Shown: one piece after another, positions 45,841-55,360 of the stretch
Layout: each line of letters opens with the position of its first letter
Numbering within the stretch: the stretch's first letter is position 1
Assembly: GCF_039537705.1 (NCBI RefSeq)
Contig: NZ_BAABBA010000004.1
Location: forward strand, 62,001 to 126,000
Direction of reading: 5' to 3'
DNA: 64,000 nt
From: Georgenia daeguensis
Lineage (GTDB): Bacteria; Actinomycetota; Actinomycetes; Actinomycetales; Actinomycetaceae
Notes under the pieces: generated by a model
Seen by the model: the letters and a program-made list of their open reading frames with translations, nothing else
Databases searched by the model: none
Told to the model about the DNA's origin: nothing
Translations under genes and position numbers: made by a program

Positions 45841-46272
45841 GTGAGCACTACCCAGCCTGAGCGCACCCTCGTCCTGATCAAGCCCGACGGCGTCGCCCGT
45901 CGCCTCACCGGGGAGGTGCTGCGCCGCGTCGAGGCGAAGGGCTACAGCATCGTCGCGCTCGAGCAGCGCACCGTCGGTGCGGACCTGCTGCGCGAGCACT
46001 ACGCCGAGCACGAGGGCAAGCCGTTCTTCGCCCCGCTCGTCGAGTTCATGAGCTCCGGGCCGGTCGTCGCCGCCGTCGTCGAGGGGCACCGTTCCATCGA
46101 GGGCTTCCGCGCCCTCGCCGGGGCCACCGACCCCACCACCGCGGCCCCGGGCACCATCCGCGGGGACCTCGGCCGCGACTGGGGCACCGCCGTCGTGCAG
46201 AACATCGTCCACGGCTCCGACTCCCCGGAGTCTGCCGCCCGCGAGATCGGCCTGTGGTTCCCCGCACTCTGA
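45841..46272 (+). CDS. ndk: Nucleoside diphosphate kinase
   Basis: Transfers the gamma-phosphate of ATP to nucleoside diphosphates through a phospho-histidine. The 143-residue protein has the N-terminal LVLIKPDGVARRL, the APGTIRGD segment and the active His in QNIVHGSDS. The start is GTG 45841 (VSTTQPERTLV). It sits between DUF4233 and smc, a conserved actinobacterial order. Confidence 0.96.
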   Translation: MSTTQPERTLVLIKPDGVARRLTGEVLRRVEAKGYSIVALEQRTVGADLLREHYAEHEGKPFFAPLVEFMSSGPVVAAVVEGHRSIEGFRALAGATDPTTAAPGTIRGDLGRDWGTAVVQNIVHGSDSPESAAREIGLWFPAL

Positions 46273-46350
46273 CCTCCGGGTGCGCCGGGCGGTGCGCCGA
46301 GGGCGCGCCGCCCGGTCCACAGGCTCCCGGCGCCGCCGGGGTGTTGGCAA

Positions 46351-46356
46351 TAGGCT
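46351..46356 (+). promoter_or_regulatory. -10 element for smc (leaderless)
   Basis: TAGGCT lies seven bases before GTG 46364, whose translation begins exactly at the conserved SMC N-terminus. No Shine-Dalgarno sequence is present. Confidence 0.5.
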
Positions 46357-46363
46357 GCCGCGC

Positions 46364-49300
46364 GTGCACCTGAAGACGCTGACGCTGCGAGGGTTCAAGT
46401 CCTTCGCGTCCGCGACGACGCTGCACCTCGAGCCGGGGATCACCTGCGTCGTCGGCCCGAACGGCTCCGGGAAGTCCAACGTCGTCGACGCGCTCGCCTG
46501 GGTGATGGGCGAGCAGGGCGCGAAGACCCTGCGCGGCGGGTCGATGTCCGACGTCATCTTCGCCGGGACCTCCTCGCGCGCCCCGCTGGGACGCGCGGAG
46601 GTCTCCCTCACGATCGACAACACCGACGGGTTGCTGCCGATCGAGTACACCGAGGTGACGATCTCGCGCACCCTCTTCCGCTCCGGCGGCTCCGAGTACG
46701 CGATCAACGGCACCTCCTGCCGGCTCCTCGACATCCAGGAGCTGCTCTCGGACACCGGCCTGGGCCGGGAGATGCACGTCATCGTCGGGCAGGGGCGCCT
46801 CGACTCGGTCCTGCAGGCCACGCCCGAGGACCGCCGCGGCTTCATCGAGGAGGCCGCGGGCGTCCTCAAGCACCGCCGCCGCAAGGAGAAGGCCCTGCGC
46901 AAGCTCGAGGCGATGGCCGCGAACCTCGCCCGGGTGACCGACCTCTCCGCCGAGATCCGCCGCCAGCTCGGGCCGCTCGCCAGGCAGGCGGACGTCGCCC
47001 GGCGCGCCCAGGTGGTCCAGGCCGACCTGCGCGACGCGCGCGCCCGGCTCCTGGCCGACGACCTCGTCCAGCTCACCGCGACCCTCGCTCAGGAGGTGGC
47101 CGACGAGACCGCGCTGCGCAAGCGGCGCGAGGCCGTCGAGGCCGCCCAGGAGGAGGCGCGCGAACGGCTCACCGCGCTCGAGCAGGCCGCCGCGGCCGCC
47201 GCGCCCCGGCTCGGGCAGGCCACCGACGTCTGGTACCGGCTCTCCGGCCTTCGTGAGCGCCTGCGGTCCCTGCAGAGCGTCGCCACCGAACGCTGCCGCC
47301 TTCTCGGCTCCCCGACGGCGGAGCCCGTCCGGGGCGGCAGGGACCCGGACGAACTGGAGACGAAGGCTGCCGCGGTGCGCGAGCAGGAGGACGCGCTGCG
47401 CACCGAGCTCGACGCCGCCCGGACGACCCTCGAGGCCGCGGTCGCGGAGCGCACCACGGCGGAGGAGACCGAGCGCGACTCCGAGCGGGCGCTGGCCGCC
47501 GTCCACCGCGGCGTGGCCGACCGCCGCGAGGGGCTGGCCCGGCTGACCGGCCAGGTGGGCGCCCGGCGTTCCCGCCTGGAGGCCGCCGAGGCGGAGCTGG
47601 GCCGGCTGCGCGAGTCCCTCGCCGCCGCGGAGGAACGGGCGCGGACGGCCCAGGCCGAGTTCGCCGCGCTCGAGCAGCAGGTGGCCGGCGCCGAGGAGGG
47701 CGAGGAGAACCTCGACGAGGCCCACGAGGCGGCCACCGCCGCCCTCGAGGACGCCGAGCGCGAGGTGGCGGAGCTCGTCGACGCCGAGCGGGCGGCGCAG
47801 GCCGACCGCGCCACCTGGACCGCCCGCAGCGAGACCTTCGAGCTCTCGCTGCGCCGCAAGGACGGCACCGGCGCGCTGCTCGCCGCCGGGCTGGCCGGCG
47901 TGCTCGGGACGGTGCCCGAGCACCTGAGCGTCGAGCCCGGCTGGGAGAACGCCGTCGCCGCCGCCCTCGGCGCCGCGGCGGACGCCGCCGTGGTGGAGTC
48001 CGTCGACGTCGCCGTCGACGCCGTGCGCCACGTCCGCGAGAGCGACGCCGGCCAGGTCCGCCTCGTCGTCGCCGCGAGCGCCCCGGCCGACGCCGGTGCC
48101 CGGCCGCCCGCGCCCGCCGCTTCCCGCTGGGCGCTGGACCTGCTCACCTCCGCCGACGACGAGCTGCGGCCGGCGCTGGCACGCCTGCTCGCCGGTGTGG
48201 TGGCCGTCGAGGACCTCGCCGAGGCCCGCTCCGTCCTCGCCGCCGAGCCGTCGCTCACCGCCGTCACCCGGGCTGGGGACGTGCTCTCCGGGGTCGTGGC
48301 CCACGGCGGCGCCCCCGGCGCCCCCAGCGTCCTGGAGCTGCACGCCGCGCACGAGGAGGCCGTCGCCGAGGTCGAGGCCGCCACTGCCCGGCACGAGCAG
48401 GCGCGGTTCGCGCTCGGCCCCGCGCGGGAGCGGGTGGAGAGCGCCCGGGCGCAGGTCCGGGCGACGCTGGACGACCTGCACGCCTCCGACGCCCGCCTCG
48501 CCGCCGTCGCCGAGCAGCTCGGCCGGCTCGGCTCGACCCTGCGCAACGCCCAGGCGGAGGCGGACCGGGCGCGACCCGCGATCGAGCGGGCCGAGGCCGA
48601 GATCGCGGAGCACGCGGGCGAGCTGAAGACCCTGTCCGAGCGGCTCGAGATCGCCCGCCGCGAGCCCGCCCAGGCGGAGGCGGACCTCGCCGGCGCCACC
48701 CAGGCCCGCGACCGCGCCACCGAGGTCGCCCGCGCGGCGCGCACCCGCGAGACGGACGCGCGCCTGGCCCTGCGCACCCTGGAGGAGCAGGCGAAGGGCC
48801 TCGCCGGCCGCGCCGCGTCCCTGGCCGCCGCCGCCCGTGAGGAGCGCGCCGCGCCGCCGAGCGGGAGGCCCGCCGGGCCGCGCAGGTCGCCGTCGCCGCC
48901 GAGGTCCTCGACGGCGCCGCCCGGGCGGCCGCCGCCATCGACCGATCCGTCGCCGCCGCGGAGGCGGAGCGGGAACGGGCCGAGGAGGAACGCACCGAGC
49001 GCGAGCGCGCCATCGCCGGCGTCCGGGCCGAGCTCGAGGAGATCGGCGCCGAGCTCGCGGCCCTCACCGACGTCGCGCACCGCGACGAGGTGGCCCGCGC
49101 GGAGCAGCGCCTGCGCATCACCCAGCTGGAGGAGAAGGCCGTCGCCGAGCTCGGTCTCGACCCCCAGGTGCTCGTGGACGAGTTCGGGCCCGACCGGCCG
49201 GTCCCCTCCACGGCGCCGGTGCCGGAGGGGGAGGAGCCTGCGCCGCCCAGGCCGTACGTGCGCGAGGAGCAGGAGAAGCGGCTGCGCACCGCCGAGCGTG

Positions 49301-49926
49301 ACCTCGCCCGCCTCGGCAAGGTCAACCCGCTCGCCCTGGAGGAGCACGCGGCGCTGGCCGAGCGGCACAAGTTCCTCACCGATCAGCTCGCCGACCTGAA
49401 GAAGTCCCGCGCCGACCTGATGGAGATCGTCCGGGAGGTCGACGAGCGCGTCGAGCGCGTCTTCTCCGAGGCGTTCGCGGACACCGCGCGGCAGTTCGAG
49501 CAGGTCTTCCCGCGGCTGTTCCCGGGCGGCGAGGGCCGCCTCGTCCTGACGGACCCCGAGAACATGCTCACCACCGGCATCGAGATCGAGGCCCGGCCCG
49601 CCGGCAAGAAGGTCAAGCGGCTGTCGCTGCTCTCCGGCGGGGAGCGCTCGCTCACGGCGGTGGCGCTGCTCGTCTCGATCTTCAAGGCCCGCCCCAGCCC
49701 GTTCTACGTGATGGACGAGGTCGAGGCGGCGCTCGACGACGTCAACCTCGGCCGCCTCCTGGAGATCTTCACGGAGCTGCGCGACAGCTCCCAGCTCATC
49801 GTCATCACCCACCAGAAGCGGACCATGGAGGTCGCCGACGCCCTCTACGGGGTGACGATGCGTGGCGACGGCGTGACCACGGTGATCTCCCAGCGCCTGG
49901 AGCGCGAGCCCGAGCCCGCCGCGTGA
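46364..49926 (+). pseudogene. smc: Chromosome segregation protein SMC, interrupted by a one-base frameshift
   Basis: SMC is the condensin ATPase that organises and segregates the chromosome. The N-terminal half (HLKTLTLRGFKSFA, Walker A GPNGSGKSN, coiled coil, hinge near residues 510-620) runs in one frame from GTG 46364 to about 48850. The return coiled coil and C-terminal ATPase half (signature LSGGERSLTAVALL, Walker B FYVMDEVEAALDD) continue in another frame to 49926. One base is missing in the GC-only stretch near 48845-48866. Restoring it gives about 1187 residues, the normal length. As given, the first frame would end at 49399 without the C-terminal ATPase half. A sequencing error in a GC run is the likeliest explanation. 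Confidence 0.9.
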
Positions 49927-49990
49927 GGAACCTCACCGGTGAGACGCCGCGCGGGGGCACCCGCCGCGCTGCGGCCGACGGGTGCGCCTG

Positions 49991-49996
49991 CATACT
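49991..49996 (+). promoter_or_regulatory. -10-like element before the small smc-ftsY intergenic gene
   Basis: CATACT lies six bases before ATG 50003. A GGAG at 49997-50000 also gives a very close Shine-Dalgarno, so leaderless or leadered translation is possible. Confidence 0.3.
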
Positions 49997-50002
49997 GGAG
50001 AT

Positions 50003-50314
50003 ATGACCGGAGCTTTCGTCGGAGGCCTTCTCGCCGTCCTGTGCGCGCTGCTCGTGCTCCTCGCGCTGCTCGCCGCGCGCCGGCCCGAGAACGGGTGGGC
50101 CGCCTGGCTGCGGGAGGCCGTCGACGCCTGGCGCTCCGACGAGCTCCGGCGGGAGCACCTCAAGGTGCGCCGGTCGGAGGTGCGTGACACGCCCGTGGAG
50201 GACATCTTCAGCCTCGGCGCGCCGGAGGACGTCCCGGCGTACGCGCGCCCCGAGGAGCTCGTCGCCCGCCTGGGCGAGGTACGGGGCCGCGCGAGGAACC
50301 TGACCCGCCGCTGA
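50003..50314 (+). CDS. Small membrane-anchored protein between smc and ftsY
   Basis: 103 residues from ATG 50003: one N-terminal transmembrane helix (about 5-25), then a charged cytoplasmic region with WLREAVDAWRSDELRREHLKVRRSE and a basic C-terminus. I recognise no family. Its conserved-looking position between smc and ftsY suggests a link to chromosome or membrane-targeting functions, but nothing in the sequence proves this. Confidence 0.7.
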   Translation: MTGAFVGGLLAVLCALLVLLALLAARRPENGWAAWLREAVDAWRSDELRREHLKVRRSEVRDTPVEDIFSLGAPEDVPAYARPEELVARLGEVRGRARNLTRR

Positions 50315-50360
50315 CCCCGGCCGGTCGCAGCGGCGCGGCCGCGTGGGCCAGACTGGGTCC

Positions 50361-51539
50361 GTGACCGACCTGACCTGGATCCTCATCGCCGTCGCCGCCG
50401 TCGTCGTCATCGCCCTGGTGATCGGCGCCACGGCGCTGACCAGCGGCCGCCGTCGCCGCGGCCCCTCAGCCCCCCTGCCGCCGACCGACGTCAGCCCCTA
50501 CGACGTCGACCAGCCCCCGGCCGCGGGCGCGACCGCCACGGCCACCGCCCCGCCCCCGGCCGAGACCGAGACGGCGCCGCCCGCGCCCACCCTGGAGCGG
50601 CCCGAGCCCGTCGGCACCCGCATGCAGCGGCTGCGCGCGCGCCTCGCCGGGTCGGGTCGGATGGGCCAGACCCTGCTGTCCATCCTCTCCCGGGGCGATC
50701 TCACCGAGAGCGACTGGGAGGAGATCGAGGAGACCTTGCTCCTCGCCGACGTCGGCATCGGTCCGACGACGGAGCTGATGGACACCCTCCGCACCCGCAC
50801 CAAGGTGCTCGGCACCACCGACGCGGAGACCGTCCGCGGCGTGCTCCGCGAGGAGCTCGTCAAGCTGGTCGACCCGGACATGGACCGCTCGCTGCACCTG
50901 GGGCCGGTCGTCGGCGACGACGGCGAGCTGCACCCCGCCACCATCCTGGTCGTCGGGGTGAACGGCACCGGGAAGACCACCACGGTCGGCAAGCTCGCGC
51001 GCGTCCTCGTCGCCGAGGACCACGACGTCGTCCTCGGTGCGGCCGACACCTTCCGCGCCGCCGCGGCGGACCAGCTCAGCACCTGGGGCGCCCGTGTCGG
51101 CGTCGAGGTGGTCCGGTCCGACCGTGAGGGCGCCGACCCCGCCGCCGTCGCCTTCGACGCCGTCAGGCACGGCCGCGAGATCGGTGCAGACGTCGTCATG
51201 GTGGACACCGCCGGCCGCCTGCAGAACAAGGCCGGCCTGATGGACGAGCTCGGCAAGATCAAGCGCGTGATGTCCCGGCAGGCTCCGGTGCGCGAGGTGC
51301 TCCTCGTCCTCGACGCCACCACCGGTCAGAACGGCATGCGCCAGGCCCAGGTCTTCGCCGAGGTCGTCGACGTCACCGGCATCGTCCTGACCAAGCTGGA
51401 CGGCACCGCCAAGGGCGGGATCGTCGTCGCGGTCCAGCGCGAGCTCGGGGTGCCCGTGAAGTTCGTCGGGCTCGGCGAGGGGCCGGACGACCTGGCCCCC
51501 TTCGTCGCCGAGGAGTTCGTGGACGCGCTGCTGTCCTGA
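50361..51539 (+). CDS. ftsY: Signal recognition particle receptor FtsY
   Basis: GTPase that docks SRP-ribosome complexes at the membrane. The 392-residue protein has an N-terminal transmembrane helix (about 5-25), a Pro/Ala/Thr-rich linker, and the NG domain: G1 VGVNGTGKTTTVGKLA, DTFRAAAADQL, G3 DTAGRLQNKAGLM and G4 TKLDGTAKGG. The helix is typical of actinobacterial FtsY. The start is GTG 50361; CAGACT six bases upstream again looks like a leaderless promoter. Confidence 0.96.
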   Translation: MTDLTWILIAVAAVVVIALVIGATALTSGRRRRGPSAPLPPTDVSPYDVDQPPAAGATATATAPPPAETETAPPAPTLERPEPVGTRMQRLRARLAGSGRMGQTLLSILSRGDLTESDWEEIEETLLLADVGIGPTTELMDTLRTRTKVLGTTDAETVRGVLREELVKLVDPDMDRSLHLGPVVGDDGELHPATILVVGVNGTGKTTTVGKLARVLVAEDHDVVLGAADTFRAAAADQLSTWGARVGVEVVRSDREGADPAAVAFDAVRHGREIGADVVMVDTAGRLQNKAGLMDELGKIKRVMSRQAPVREVLLVLDATTGQNGMRQAQVFAEVVDVTGIVLTKLDGTAKGGIVVAVQRELGVPVKFVGLGEGPDDLAPFVAEEFVDALLS

Positions 51540-51547
51540 CCTCCCTC

Positions 51548-51597
51548 GTCGCCGGGGAGATGTCATCTCCTTGGTCAGATGTCATCTCCCCGGCGAC
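51548..51597. terminator. Hairpin element after ftsY
   Basis: 21-base arms (51548-51568 and 51577-51597) pair with a single mismatch around an 8-base loop, eight bases after the ftsY stop. A third, degenerate copy of the arm follows at about 51607-51634. The arm core (TCATCTCCCCGGCGA) is clearly related to the hairpin at 7357-7417 (TCATCTTCCCGGTGA). Confidence 0.75.
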
Positions 51598-51692
51598 GCA
51601 GGTCGTGACATCTCGCCGGGAAGACGACATCTCGTGAGCCTGAGAGGACGCCGGGGCGCCCGCAACCTAAATGTCACGCACGCGGCCGTCTT

Positions 51693-51730
51693 GTCACGTG
51701 ACGGAAACATCCGGGAACGTCCCTCGTAAC
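51693..51730 (+). promoter_or_regulatory. GlnR-like operator upstream of the ammonium transporter
   Basis: GTCAC (51693-51697), six bases, GAAAC (51704-51708) exactly fits the half-site pair of the actinobacterial GlnR box. The second pair is weaker: GAACG (51715-51719), six bases, GTAAC (51726-51730). GlnR controls amtB-glnK-glnD in Streptomyces, and the same three functions lie directly downstream here. Confidence 0.6.
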
Positions 51731-51785
51731 GTGCGCGCAGGACCGTGGTACCCGGCCAGCCGATCGAGCTGGCGAGGGAGGAACC

Positions 51786-53105
51786 ATGGAGCTGGATACC
51801 GGAGCGACCGCCTGGATGCTGATCTCAGCGTCCCTCGTGCTCCTGATGACCCCCGGGCTGGCGCTGTTCTACGGCGGCATGACCCGGTCGAAGTCCGTGC
51901 TGAACATGATGATGATGTCCTTCGGGGCCATGGCCGTCATCGCCGTCGTCTACGTCCTGTGGGGCTGGTCGATGTCCTACGGCAGCTCGGTCGGCGGGAT
52001 CTTCGGCAACCCGTTCGACCAGTTCGGGCTCTCGGGCGCGATCTACGACGGTGCGGGCGCCTTCCTGATCGACGACTACGGCGTCCCGGGCATCGTGGGG
52101 GTCGCCTTCCAGTCGACCTTCGCCATCATCACCACGGCGCTGATCTCCGGCGCCATCGCCGACCGCACCCGCTTCTCGACCTGGATGGTCTTCGTCGCCC
52201 TGTGGGTCACGCTGTCCTACTTCCCCATGGCGCACATGGTCTGGGGCGGCGGCCTGCTCAGCGGTGACGGCCCCTTCGCGTCGATCGCGACGCCGATCGA
52301 CTTCGCGGGCGGCACCGTGGTGCACATCAACGCCGGTGTCGCGGGCCTGGTGCTGGCCCTGATCATCGGCAGGCGCAAGGGCTTCGGCGCCGTGCCGATG
52401 AAGCCCCACAGCCTCCCGCTGACCATGCTGGGTGCCGCCCTGCTGTGGTTCGGCTGGTTCGGCTTCAACGCCGGCTCGGCCTTCACGGCCGACGGCGTCG
52501 CCGGGCTGGCGTGGGTCAACACCACCACCGCCACGGCCGCGGCCGTCCTGGGCTGGCTCGCCACGGAGAAGCTCCGCGACGGGCACGCGACCTCGCTGGG
52601 GGCGGCCTCGGGCGTCGTCGCCGGCCTGGTGGCCATCACCCCGGCCGCCGGCGCGCTGAGCCCGGTCGGCTCGATCCTGCTCGGCGCGATCGCCGGCGCC
52701 CTGTGCGCCCTCGCCGTCGGGCTGAAGTACCGGCTCGGCTACGACGACTCGCTCGACGTGGTCGGCGTCCACCTCGTCGGCGGCCTCGTCGGCACCGTGG
52801 GCATCGGCTTCCTGGCCACCGAGACGGGCCTGTTCTACGGCGGCGGCGCGAGCCAGCTGGCCGTGCAGGTGATCATCGCCGTCGTCGCCATGATCTTTTC
52901 CGGCGTGATCACCGCCGTCATCGGACTCGCGCTGAAGGCTGTCATGGGCTGGCGCGTGAGCGAAGATGTGGAGGTGAACGGCATCGACCAGGCCGAGCAC
53001 GGTGAGTCCGCCTACGAGGCCCTCGGGGTGGGACGGTTCAGCACGGACACCAGCGCAGGTGCACCCGCACCGGTGCGGCGGTCCACGACGGAGGCACACG
53101 CATGA
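51786..53105 (+). CDS. amt: Ammonium transporter
   Basis: Trimeric ammonia channel, 439 residues with about eleven transmembrane helices. The Amt signature lies in IDFAGGTVVHINAGVAGLVLAL and contains the first pore His; the second is in VVGVHLVGGLVGTVGIGFLA. The cytoplasmic C-terminal tail is longer than usual and rich in Ser/Thr/Ala. ATG 51786 follows GAGGGAGGAACC. The stop overlaps the PII gene (ATGA). Expression is probably nitrogen-controlled through the GlnR-like box. Confidence 0.96.
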   Translation: MELDTGATAWMLISASLVLLMTPGLALFYGGMTRSKSVLNMMMMSFGAMAVIAVVYVLWGWSMSYGSSVGGIFGNPFDQFGLSGAIYDGAGAFLIDDYGVPGIVGVAFQSTFAIITTALISGAIADRTRFSTWMVFVALWVTLSYFPMAHMVWGGGLLSGDGPFASIATPIDFAGGTVVHINAGVAGLVLALIIGRRKGFGAVPMKPHSLPLTMLGAALLWFGWFGFNAGSAFTADGVAGLAWVNTTTATAAAVLGWLATEKLRDGHATSLGAASGVVAGLVAITPAAGALSPVGSILLGAIAGALCALAVGLKYRLGYDDSLDVVGVHLVGGLVGTVGIGFLATETGLFYGGGASQLAVQVIIAVVAMIFSGVITAVIGLALKAVMGWRVSEDVEVNGIDQAEHGESAYEALGVGRFSTDTSAGAPAPVRRSTTEAHA

Positions 53106-53440
53106 AGCTCGTGACAGCGATCGTCCAGCCGCACCGGCTCGACGACGTCAAGAAGGCGCTCGAGGCGGCCGGGGTCCACGGCATGACCGTGTCCGAGGCG
53201 AACGGCTACGGCCGGCAGCACGGACACACGGAGGTCTACCGGGGCGCCGAGTACACGATCGAGCTGGTGCCGAAGGTGCGGGTGGAGGTCGTCGTCGACG
53301 ACTACGACGCGCCGGCGGTGGTCGACGCCGTCGTCGGGGCGGCCCAGTCCGGGCGGATCGGCGACGGCAAGGTCTGGACCGTGCCGGTCGAGGACGTCGT
53401 CCGCGTCCGCACCGGCGAGCGCGGCGCCGACGCCCTGTAG
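53102..53440 (+). CDS. glnB: Nitrogen regulatory protein P-II
   Basis: 112-residue PII signal protein that senses ATP/ADP and 2-oxoglutarate and blocks Amt. The T-loop TEVYRGAEYTIELVPKV contains Tyr51 (the usual modification site) and Tyr46. The N-terminal MKLVTAIVQPHRLDDVKKAL and C-terminal GDGKVWTVPVEDVVRVRTGE are standard. Location between amt and glnD makes it functionally GlnK-like. It is translationally coupled to amt. Confidence 0.97.
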   Translation: MKLVTAIVQPHRLDDVKKALEAAGVHGMTVSEANGYGRQHGHTEVYRGAEYTIELVPKVRVEVVVDDYDAPAVVDAVVGAAQSGRIGDGKVWTVPVEDVVRVRTGERGADAL

Positions 53441-53445
53441 CGCCG

Positions 53446-55323
53446 GTGGCGATCGCCGCGGACCGGCGGCCGGGCCCGGCGCAGCTTCCCCTGCTGGGGG
53501 AGCTGCGCCGGGCCCGCCTCGCGGTCCCCGCCCCGGCTCCTGGCGCTCCCGGCGCCCCGGCTCCTGGTGCTCCCGGCGCCGGGGCGGCCTACCGACGGCG
53601 GCTGGCCGACCTGACGGACGCGGCCCTCGCCGAGCTCTGGCGCCACGCCGCGGCGACCACCGGCCTGGACCTCGGCCACGGCGTCGCCCTGGCCGCCGTC
53701 GGCAGCCTCGGCCGGCGCGACGGCGGACCGGCCGCGGACCTCGACCTCGTCCTGGTCCACGACGGCCGGCTCCCGGCCGCCGACCTCGCGCGGCTCGCCG
53801 ACGCGCTGTGGTACCCGCTCTGGGACGCCCGGCTCGACCTCGACCACGCGGTCCGCACGCTCGACGAGTGCCGGCGGGTCGCGTCGGCCGACCTGCCCGC
53901 CGCCGTCGGCCTGCTGCACCTGCGCACCGTCGCCGGCGACCCCGCCGTGGGGGAGCGCGCCCAGGAGGCCGTCCTCGCCGACTGGCGCTCCGGCGCGCGG
54001 CGCCGCCTGCCAGACCTGCTCGACTCGGTGGTCCGGCGCGCGGAGCGGTTCGGGGAGGTCGCCTACCTCCTCGAGCCCGACCTGAAGGAGGCGCGCGGCG
54101 GGCTGCGGGACGCCGTCGTCGTCGACGCCCTGGTCGCGAGCTGGCTCGCCGAGCGCCCGCGCGGGCGGCTCGACGTCGGACGGGCGCACGCCCACCTCCT
54201 CGACGTCCGGGACGCGCTCGCCCTGAGCACCGGCCGGGCGACGAACCGGCTGGTGCTCCCCGAGCAGGACGAGGTCGCCCGCCGGTGCGGGTTCGCCGGT
54301 GGCGACGGCGACGCCGCCGACGACCTGCTCGCCTCCGTCGCCGGCGCGGCGCGCGTCATCACGGCCGCGCTGGACACCACCGTGCGCCGGGCCCGCCAGA
54401 ACAACGAGGCGCGCCGGCCGAGGCTGCTGCGACCGCTGCTCGTGCGAGGACGGGCCGCCCCGCCGCGCCTGCCCGCCGTCGCCGAGGGCCTGGTGGAGCA
54501 CGAGGGCGAGATCGTCCTCGCGGCCGGCGCCGACCCCGCCGCCGACCCTCAGCTCGCCCTGCGTGCCGCGGCCGCGGCGGCGCGCACCGGCCTGCCGCTC
54601 TCGCCCGCGATGCTGGACTCCCTCGGCCGCACGGCCCCGCTACCCGAGCCCTGGCCGCGCGGGGCGCTCGGGCTGCTCCTGGAGCTTCTCGCCGCCGGCC
54701 CCGCCCAGGTCCCGGTGTGGGAGGCGCTCGACCTCGCCGGGGTCGTGACCGTGTGGTTCCCCGAGTGGGCGGCGGTGCGCAACCGGCCCCAGCGCAACGC
54801 CCTGCACCGGTTCACCGTCGACCGCCACCTCGTCGAGACCGTGGCCGGCGTCCCCGCCACGGCCGACGTGACGCTGCCGGGCGGCGTGACGCTGCCGGCC
54901 GACGTGACGCTGCCGGGCGGCGTGTCCGTCGCCGGCGAGCACGTGCTGCTGCTCGCCGCCCTCCTGCACGACATCGGCAAGACCCCCGGTGCGCACGACC
55001 ACGCCGCGCGCGGGGCCGCCGTCGTGCCGGGCATCCTCGACCGGCTCGGCGTCTCGGCGGGGGAGCGGGACGACGTCGTCCTCCTCGTCCGCGAGCACCT
55101 GCTGCTGCCGGCGGTGGCCACCACGCGCGATGTGGCGGACCCGGCGGTGCTCGCCGAGGTGGCGGACGCGGTCGCGCGGCGGCCCGACCTGCTCCTCCTG
55201 CTGCGCCGGCTCACGGAGGCCGACGCGCGCGCCGCCGGCCCCCAGGCGTGGACCGCGTGGCGGGCGCAGCTGGTGACCACGCTCACGGACCGCGTGGCGG
55301 CGGCGCTGCGGGCGTTACCCTGA
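53446..55323 (+). CDS. glnD: PII nucleotidyltransferase GlnD, short form without ACT domains
   Basis: GlnD modifies and demodifies PII according to nitrogen status. The nucleotidyltransferase motif is VGSLGRRDGGPAADLDLVLV (GS...DxD), a GlnD-type helical region with LEPDLKEARGGLRDAVVVDAL follows, and the HD phosphodiesterase domain has LLHDIGKTPGAHDHAARG. The protein stops about 50 residues after the HD domain, at 625 residues. The two C-terminal ACT domains that sense glutamine in longer GlnD proteins are missing. A repeat of VTLPGG (DNA 54864-54924) sits just before the HD motif. GTG 53446 is five bases after the PII stop. Confidence 0.92.
   Translation: MAIAADRRPGPAQLPLLGELRRARLAVPAPAPGAPGAPAPGAPGAGAAYRRRLADLTDAALAELWRHAAATTGLDLGHGVALAAVGSLGRRDGGPAADLDLVLVHDGRLPAADLARLADALWYPLWDARLDLDHAVRTLDECRRVASADLPAAVGLLHLRTVAGDPAVGERAQEAVLADWRSGARRRLPDLLDSVVRRAERFGEVAYLLEPDLKEARGGLRDAVVVDALVASWLAERPRGRLDVGRAHAHLLDVRDALALSTGRATNRLVLPEQDEVARRCGFAGGDGDAADDLLASVAGAARVITAALDTTVRRARQNNEARRPRLLRPLLVRGRAAPPRLPAVAEGLVEHEGEIVLAAGADPAADPQLALRAAAAAARTGLPLSPAMLDSLGRTAPLPEPWPRGALGLLLELLAAGPAQVPVWEALDLAGVVTVWFPEWAAVRNRPQRNALHRFTVDRHLVETVAGVPATADVTLPGGVTLPADVTLPGGVSVAGEHVLLLAALLHDIGKTPGAHDHAARGAAVVPGILDRLGVSAGERDDVVLLVREHLLLPAVATTRDVADPAVLAEVADAVARRPDLLLLLRRLTEADARAAGPQAWTAWRAQLVTTLTDRVAAALRALP
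54864..54924 (+). repeat. 18-base in-frame tandem repeat inside glnD
   Basis: About three and a half copies of GTGACGCTGCCGGGCGGC, the second slightly diverged. They encode VTLPGG-type repeats between the first His of the HD domain and its HD motif, and keep the frame. Confidence 0.8.
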
Positions 55324-55360
55324 TCGTCAGCCACGTCCGCCCGAAACCACGAGGTACGAC

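Noticed and set aside
48845..48866. Programmed ribosomal frameshift in smc
   Set aside because: No slippery heptamer or stimulatory structure is apparent. SMC proteins are not known to use frameshifting, and a missing base in a GC run is simpler.
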